DNA of 8,307 bases from Alphaproteobacteria bacterium (GTDB lineage: Bacteria > Pseudomonadota > Alphaproteobacteria > Rickettsiales > JAFLCR01), in contig JAFLCR010000100.1 in NCBI GenBank assembly GCA_017302755.1, positions 1 through 8,307 on the forward strand, given 5' to 3'. Positions 5,304 through 8,307 of the stretch are shown here, one piece after another. Under the pieces are notes generated by a model. That model saw only the letters and a list, made by a program, of their open reading frames with translations. It was not told the DNA's origin and did not search any database. Position 1 is the stretch's first letter; each line of letters opens with the position of its first letter. A program made the position numbers and the translations under genes.

Positions 5304-6131
5304 TTACTTCTTGCGGCGGTCACGGACGATGTACTTATCCGTGGACTTGTTGGAACGGGTTTTCTTGCCCTTGGTGCACTTGCCCCACGGCGTCACCGGG
5401 TGACGTCCGCCGGAGGTGCGGCCTTCGCCGCCGCCATGCGGATGGTCCACCGGGTTCATGGCCACGCCGCGCACGTGGGGGCGCTTGCCTAGCCAGCGGT
5501 TGCGGCCTGCCTTGCCCTGGTTTTCGTTTTGGTGATCGGGGTTCGACACCGCGCCGATTGACGCCATGCACTCCGCGCGCACCATGCGGACTTCTCCGGA
5601 ACGCAGCTTGATGAGCGCGTAACCCGCGTCCTTGCCAACAAGCTGCACGTAGGCGCCGGCGGAGCGGGCGAGCTGGCCGCCCTTCCCTACTTTCAACTCC
5701 ACGTTATAGATCACCGTGCCGACGGGAATGTTCTTGAGCGGCATCGCGTTGCCGGGCTTGATGTCCACTTTCTCACCCGCGATCACCTTATCGCCCACGG
5801 CCAGCTTTTGCGGGGCCAGGATGTAGGCCACTTCGCCGTCCGTGTACTTGATGAGCGCGATGAACGCCGTGCGGTTGGGGTCGTATTCCAGACGCTCCAC
5901 CGTCGCTTCGACGTCGAACTTGCGACGCTTGAAGTCGATCTGGCGATAGAGCCGCTTGTGGCCGCCGCCGATATTGCGCGACGTGACGCGGCCAAGGTTG
6001 TTACGACCGCCGGATTTGCGAAGACCCTCGGTGAGGCTCTTCTCCGGGCCGCCCTTCCAGAGCTCGGACTTGTCCACCAGCACCAGCTGGCGCTGGGAGG
6101 GGGTCGTCGGTTTGTAATGTTTCAGTGCCAT
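5304..6131 (-). CDS. rplB: 50S ribosomal protein L2
   Basis: L2 is a highly conserved 23S-binding protein required for subunit joining and peptidyl-transferase activity. The 275-residue product matches the family (273 in E. coli). The N-terminal RNA-binding part shows GRNNLGRVTSRNIGGGHKR (42-60) and RQIDFKRRK. The central SH3-like part contains GDKVIAGEKVDIKPGNAMPL (113-132) and KGGQLARSAGAYVQLVG. The C-terminal catalytic-proximal segment reads GVAMNPVDHPHGGGEGRTSG (222-241), with His230 corresponding to the critical E. coli His229. Its C-terminus is basic (DRRKK). SD TAAGGA overlaps the rplW stop, 8 bases before the ATG. Confidence 0.99.
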   Translation of the reverse strand: MALKHYKPTTPSQRQLVLVDKSELWKGGPEKSLTEGLRKSGGRNNLGRVTSRNIGGGHKRLYRQIDFKRRKFDVEATVERLEYDPNRTAFIALIKYTDGEVAYILAPQKLAVGDKVIAGEKVDIKPGNAMPLKNIPVGTVIYNVELKVGKGGQLARSAGAYVQLVGKDAGYALIKLRSGEVRMVRAECMASIGAVSNPDHQNENQGKAGRNRWLGKRPHVRGVAMNPVDHPHGGGEGRTSGGRHPVTPWGKCTKGKKTRSNKSTDKYIVRDRRKK

Positions 6132-6142
6132 GGTTCTTATCC

Positions 6143-6466
6143 TTACTTGGCGCCGGAGGCGAAATCGATGCTGGAGCCCTCGGCGAGCGTCACGACGGCC
6201 TTCTTGTAATCCTGGCGTTTGCCCAGGCGGCCACGGAACGCTTTGATCTTGCCCTGTACGTTGAGGGTGTTCACCTTCGACACCTTCACCTTGAACAGAG
6301 CCTCGACCGCCGCTTTGATCTCGTCCTTGCGGGCGTCAGTCGCCACACGGAACACCACCTTGTTGAACTCGGACGCGGCCGTGCTCTTTTCGGTGATCAT
6401 CGGCGAGCGGATCACGTCATACTGACGCGGGGTCACTTCGGCCTTAACCGTCTGTTTCTTCTTCAT
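6143..6466 (-). CDS. rplW: 50S ribosomal protein L23
   Basis: L23 sits at the tunnel exit and is the docking point for trigger factor and SRP. The 107-residue product has a short Lys-rich N-terminal extension before YDVIRSPMITEKSTAASEF. Glu26 in ITEK aligns with E. coli Glu18, the trigger-factor contact. The conserved hairpin VQGKIKAFRGRLGKRQDYKK (70-89), which reaches into the tunnel, is followed by AVVTLAEGSSIDF. The ATG overlaps the rplD stop as ATGA, and GAGG lies 5 bases upstream inside rplD, supporting this start and tight translational coupling. The gene is of normal length with nothing missing. Confidence 0.97.
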   Translation of the reverse strand: MKKKQTVKAEVTPRQYDVIRSPMITEKSTAASEFNKVVFRVATDARKDEIKAAVEALFKVKVSKVNTLNVQGKIKAFRGRLGKRQDYKKAVVTLAEGSSIDFASGAK

Positions 6467-6475
6467 GACAGCCTC
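6463..6475 (-). promoter_or_regulatory. rplD/rplW ATGA overlap with internal SD
   Basis: The rplW ATG (6466-6464) shares bases with the rplD TGA (6465-6463), forming ATGA. The SD GAGG (6472-6475) lies within the final codons of rplD, 5 bases before the ATG. This is the only overlapping gene pair in the window and is a classic stop-restart arrangement. Confidence 0.8.
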
Positions 6476-7083
6476 GCTTCCAACTGCTCTAACGCGGATT
6501 TCGTCAGGATCAGCGTGTCATGACGAAGGATATCGTACACGTTGGCGCCAATCTGCGGGAGGACCGTGATGTCCATCAAATTGCGCGTTGCCAGCGCAAA
6601 ATTGGTGTCCACGGACTCCCCGTCGATAATCAGAGCGGAAGTCATACGGATATTTTTCAAAGCCGCAAGCGCCAATTTCGTGCGGGGTTCCTTGAGGGAA
6701 GCCTCCTTCACGATCTTGAGCTTACCCTCGGCCTGTTTGGCGGAAAGCGCCGTCTTCAGGGCCAGGAGGCGGATTTTCTTCGGCAGATCATAGCCATGGT
6801 CGCGGACCACGGGGCCAAAAATGGTCGCGCCACCGCGGAACTGGGGCGAACGGAGCGAGCCCTGGCGGGCGTTGCCGGTGCCCTTCTGGCGGAACGGCTT
6901 TTTGGTCGTACCCTGGATCTCACTGATACCCTTGGTCTTGTGCGTGCCAGCGCGGCGCTTGGCCAGCTGCCACTGAACCGCGCGGTGCAGGATGTCCTGG
7001 CGCAGCGGAAGGCCAAAAATGGCATCCTTCAGCTCGACTTCGCCGACTTCCTTGTTATCGAAGCTTACGATCTTCGCTTTCAT
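6463..7083 (-). CDS. rplD: 50S ribosomal protein L4
   Basis: L4 binds 23S rRNA early in assembly, and its long loop lines the exit tunnel together with L22. In E. coli it also represses its own S10 operon. The 206-residue product is close to the usual 201. The loop contains KKPFRQKGTGNARQGSLRSP (61-80) and FRGGATIFGP (82-91), the most conserved part of the family. The core ending in ALEQLEARLS completes the fold. The ATG lies 5 bases after the rplC stop; its SD AAGGA is formed by the last two codons of rplC (GAA GGA), so coupling to rplC is likely. Its TGA overlaps the rplW ATG. Whether it regulates this operon is unknown, since no leader precedes rpsJ. Confidence 0.98.
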   Translation of the reverse strand: MKAKIVSFDNKEVGEVELKDAIFGLPLRQDILHRAVQWQLAKRRAGTHKTKGISEIQGTTKKPFRQKGTGNARQGSLRSPQFRGGATIFGPVVRDHGYDLPKKIRLLALKTALSAKQAEGKLKIVKEASLKEPRTKLALAALKNIRMTSALIIDGESVDTNFALATRNLMDITVLPQIGANVYDILRHDTLILTKSALEQLEARLS

Positions 7084-7088
7084 GGGCG

Positions 7089-7832
7089 TTATCCTTCATT
7101 ATCCGTGGCTTCGGGGGCAGCGGCGGGAGCTTCCGTCTTGGGAGCAGCCGCGCCTTCCGCAGCGATGAACTTGGCCGGATAAGGCGCACCCGCGGGCAGC
7201 GCCTTCTTCGTGGCGTCGGAAAGGCGGAGGTAGCTGCCCTTATGACCGGGCACCGCGCCTTTCACCATCACCACGCCAAGCTCAGGATCGGTGGCGACGA
7301 TGCGGAGGTTCTGAACCGTCACGCGCTCACAACCGAAATGGCCGGCCATTTTCTTGTTCTTGAACACCTTACCGGGATCCTGACGGTTACCCGTCGAACC
7401 GTGGGAACGGTGCGAGATCGACACGCCGTGCGACGCTTCCAAACCACGGAAGTTCCAGCGCTTCATGCCGCCCGCGAAACCCTTACCCTGGGTCAGGCCG
7501 ACGAGATCAACAAACTGGCCGGGGACGAAATGGTCGGCGGTAATGGTTGAGCCAACAGCCAGCAGCGCGTCTTCCGCCACGCGGAATTCCTCGACTTTGT
7601 GCTTGGGTTCCACCTTCGCCTTGGCGAAATGGCCGCGAAGCGCCTTGGTGACGTTCTTCGCCTTCACCTTGCCGGCGCCGATCTGGAGGGCGGTGTAGCC
7701 GTCCTTATCCTTCGTGCGCTGCGCCACGACCTGGCAGCCGTCCAGCTGAAGGATGGTGACAGGAACGTCCTGCCCGTCCTCCGCGAAGAGGCGGCTCATG
7801 CCGACTTTCTTAACGATAACTCCGGTTCTCAT
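7089..7832 (-). CDS. rplC: 50S ribosomal protein L3
   Basis: L3 is an early 23S-binding protein whose long extension reaches towards the peptidyl-transferase centre. The 247-residue product starts MRTGVIVKKVGMSRLF and carries the hallmark GLTQGKGFAGGMKRWNF (112-128), then HRSHGSTGNRQDPGKVF (141-157) and KKMAGHFG. Gln151 lies where E. coli L3 has Gln150, the residue methylated by PrmB; modification here is inferred. E. coli L3 is 209 residues. The extra length is mainly a tail from about residue 222 rich in Ala, Pro and Glu, ending ATDNEG, as I recall for other alphaproteobacterial L3 proteins. An AAAGGGG SD lies before the ATG, and rpsJ stops 20 bases upstream. Confidence 0.98.
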   Translation of the reverse strand: MRTGVIVKKVGMSRLFAEDGQDVPVTILQLDGCQVVAQRTKDKDGYTALQIGAGKVKAKNVTKALRGHFAKAKVEPKHKVEEFRVAEDALLAVGSTITADHFVPGQFVDLVGLTQGKGFAGGMKRWNFRGLEASHGVSISHRSHGSTGNRQDPGKVFKNKKMAGHFGCERVTVQNLRIVATDPELGVVMVKGAVPGHKGSYLRLSDATKKALPAGAPYPAKFIAAEGAAAPKTEAPAAAPEATDNEG

Positions 7833-7852
7833 GGGTAATCCCCTTTAACCTA

Positions 7853-8170
<318 letters not shown>

Positions 8171-8173
8171 GTT

Positions 8174-8184
8174 TCCTAATCCTT
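8174..8184 (-). promoter_or_regulatory. rpsJ ribosome-binding region overlapping the tuf stop
   Basis: The message reads TAAGGATTAGGAAACATG across the tuf/rpsJ junction. AAGGA (8180-8184) overlaps the tuf TAA and sits 9 bases before the rpsJ ATG. A second AGGA (8174-8177) is only 3 bases away and is probably too close to be the main site. The stop-embedded site suggests that ribosomes ending tuf can start rpsJ. There is no room for a promoter or a structured leader between the two genes. Confidence 0.75.
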
Positions 8185-8307
8185 ACTTCAGAATCTCTGC
8201 CACGACGCCGGCGCCGACGGTGCGGCCGCCTTCGCGGATGGCGAAGCGCAGGCCCTGGTCCATGGCGATCGGCACGATCAGCTCGACTTCCACCGTCACG
8301 TTATCGC
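8183..8307 (-). CDS. tuf: Elongation factor Tu, C-terminal end (partial)
   Basis: This is the last 41 codons and the TAA stop of EF-Tu, the GTPase that carries aminoacyl-tRNA to the ribosomal A site. The 5' part lies beyond the window edge. The translated end includes VELIVPIAMDQGLRFAIREG followed by GRTVGAGVVAEILK, the strongly conserved final strand region of EF-Tu domain 3. The GTPase domain is not visible here. The gene ends 12 bases before rpsJ, so the two are probably co-transcribed; placement of tuf immediately upstream of the S10 cluster is the familiar joined str-S10 arrangement. Alphaproteobacteria often carry more than one tuf copy, and this window cannot show whether another exists. 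Identity is very secure. Confidence 0.97.
   Translation of the reverse strand, partial: DNVTVEVELIVPIAMDQGLRFAIREGGRTVGAGVVAEILK

Overview
This window is one continuous stretch of the main ribosomal-protein locus. Every gene lies on the minus strand, so transcription runs from position 8307 down to position 1. In transcription order it holds the 3' end of tuf (EF-Tu), then the complete S10 cluster (rpsJ, rplC, rplD, rplW, rplB, rpsS, rplV, rpsC, rplP, rpmC, rpsQ). The spc cluster follows (rplN, rplX, rplE, rpsN, rpsH, rplF, rplR) and the window closes with the 5' end of rpsE. That is 18 complete and 2 truncated genes, in the canonical bacterial order.

The organism is most likely an alphaproteobacterium, from recall of family sequences rather than a search. 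Supporting signs are tuf placed directly before rpsJ, the S3 ending KGEILAHDPMAQDKR, the Ala/Pro-rich acidic tail on L3, the long S14 form without a complete zinc site, the L2 segment GRTSGGRHPVTPWGK and the L18 ending GLKF. The DNA is GC-rich. I cannot name an order or genus.

Layout: 8307-8183 EF-Tu C-terminus; 8170-3043 S10 cluster; 3019-114 spc genes; 101-1 start of rpsE. Gaps between genes run from a 4-base overlap (rplD/rplW) to 23 bases (rpsQ/rplN). No non-coding stretch approaches 300 bases. I saw no terminator hairpin, promoter, tRNA, repeat, mobile element or CRISPR array. Many Shine-Dalgarno (SD) sequences sit on or beside the stop codon of the preceding gene, which fits one long co-transcribed and translationally coupled message.

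The proteins act together in the ribosome. S10, S19, S3, S14, S17, S8 and S5 build the small subunit. L3, L4, L23, L2, L22, L16, L29, L14, L24, L5, L6 and L18 build the large subunit: peptidyl-transferase surroundings, exit tunnel, 5S rRNA region and factor-binding side. EF-Tu delivers aminoacyl-tRNA to the finished ribosome. All complete genes look intact and near normal family length. I found no undescribed system; the findings are modest points about regulation and small protein details.
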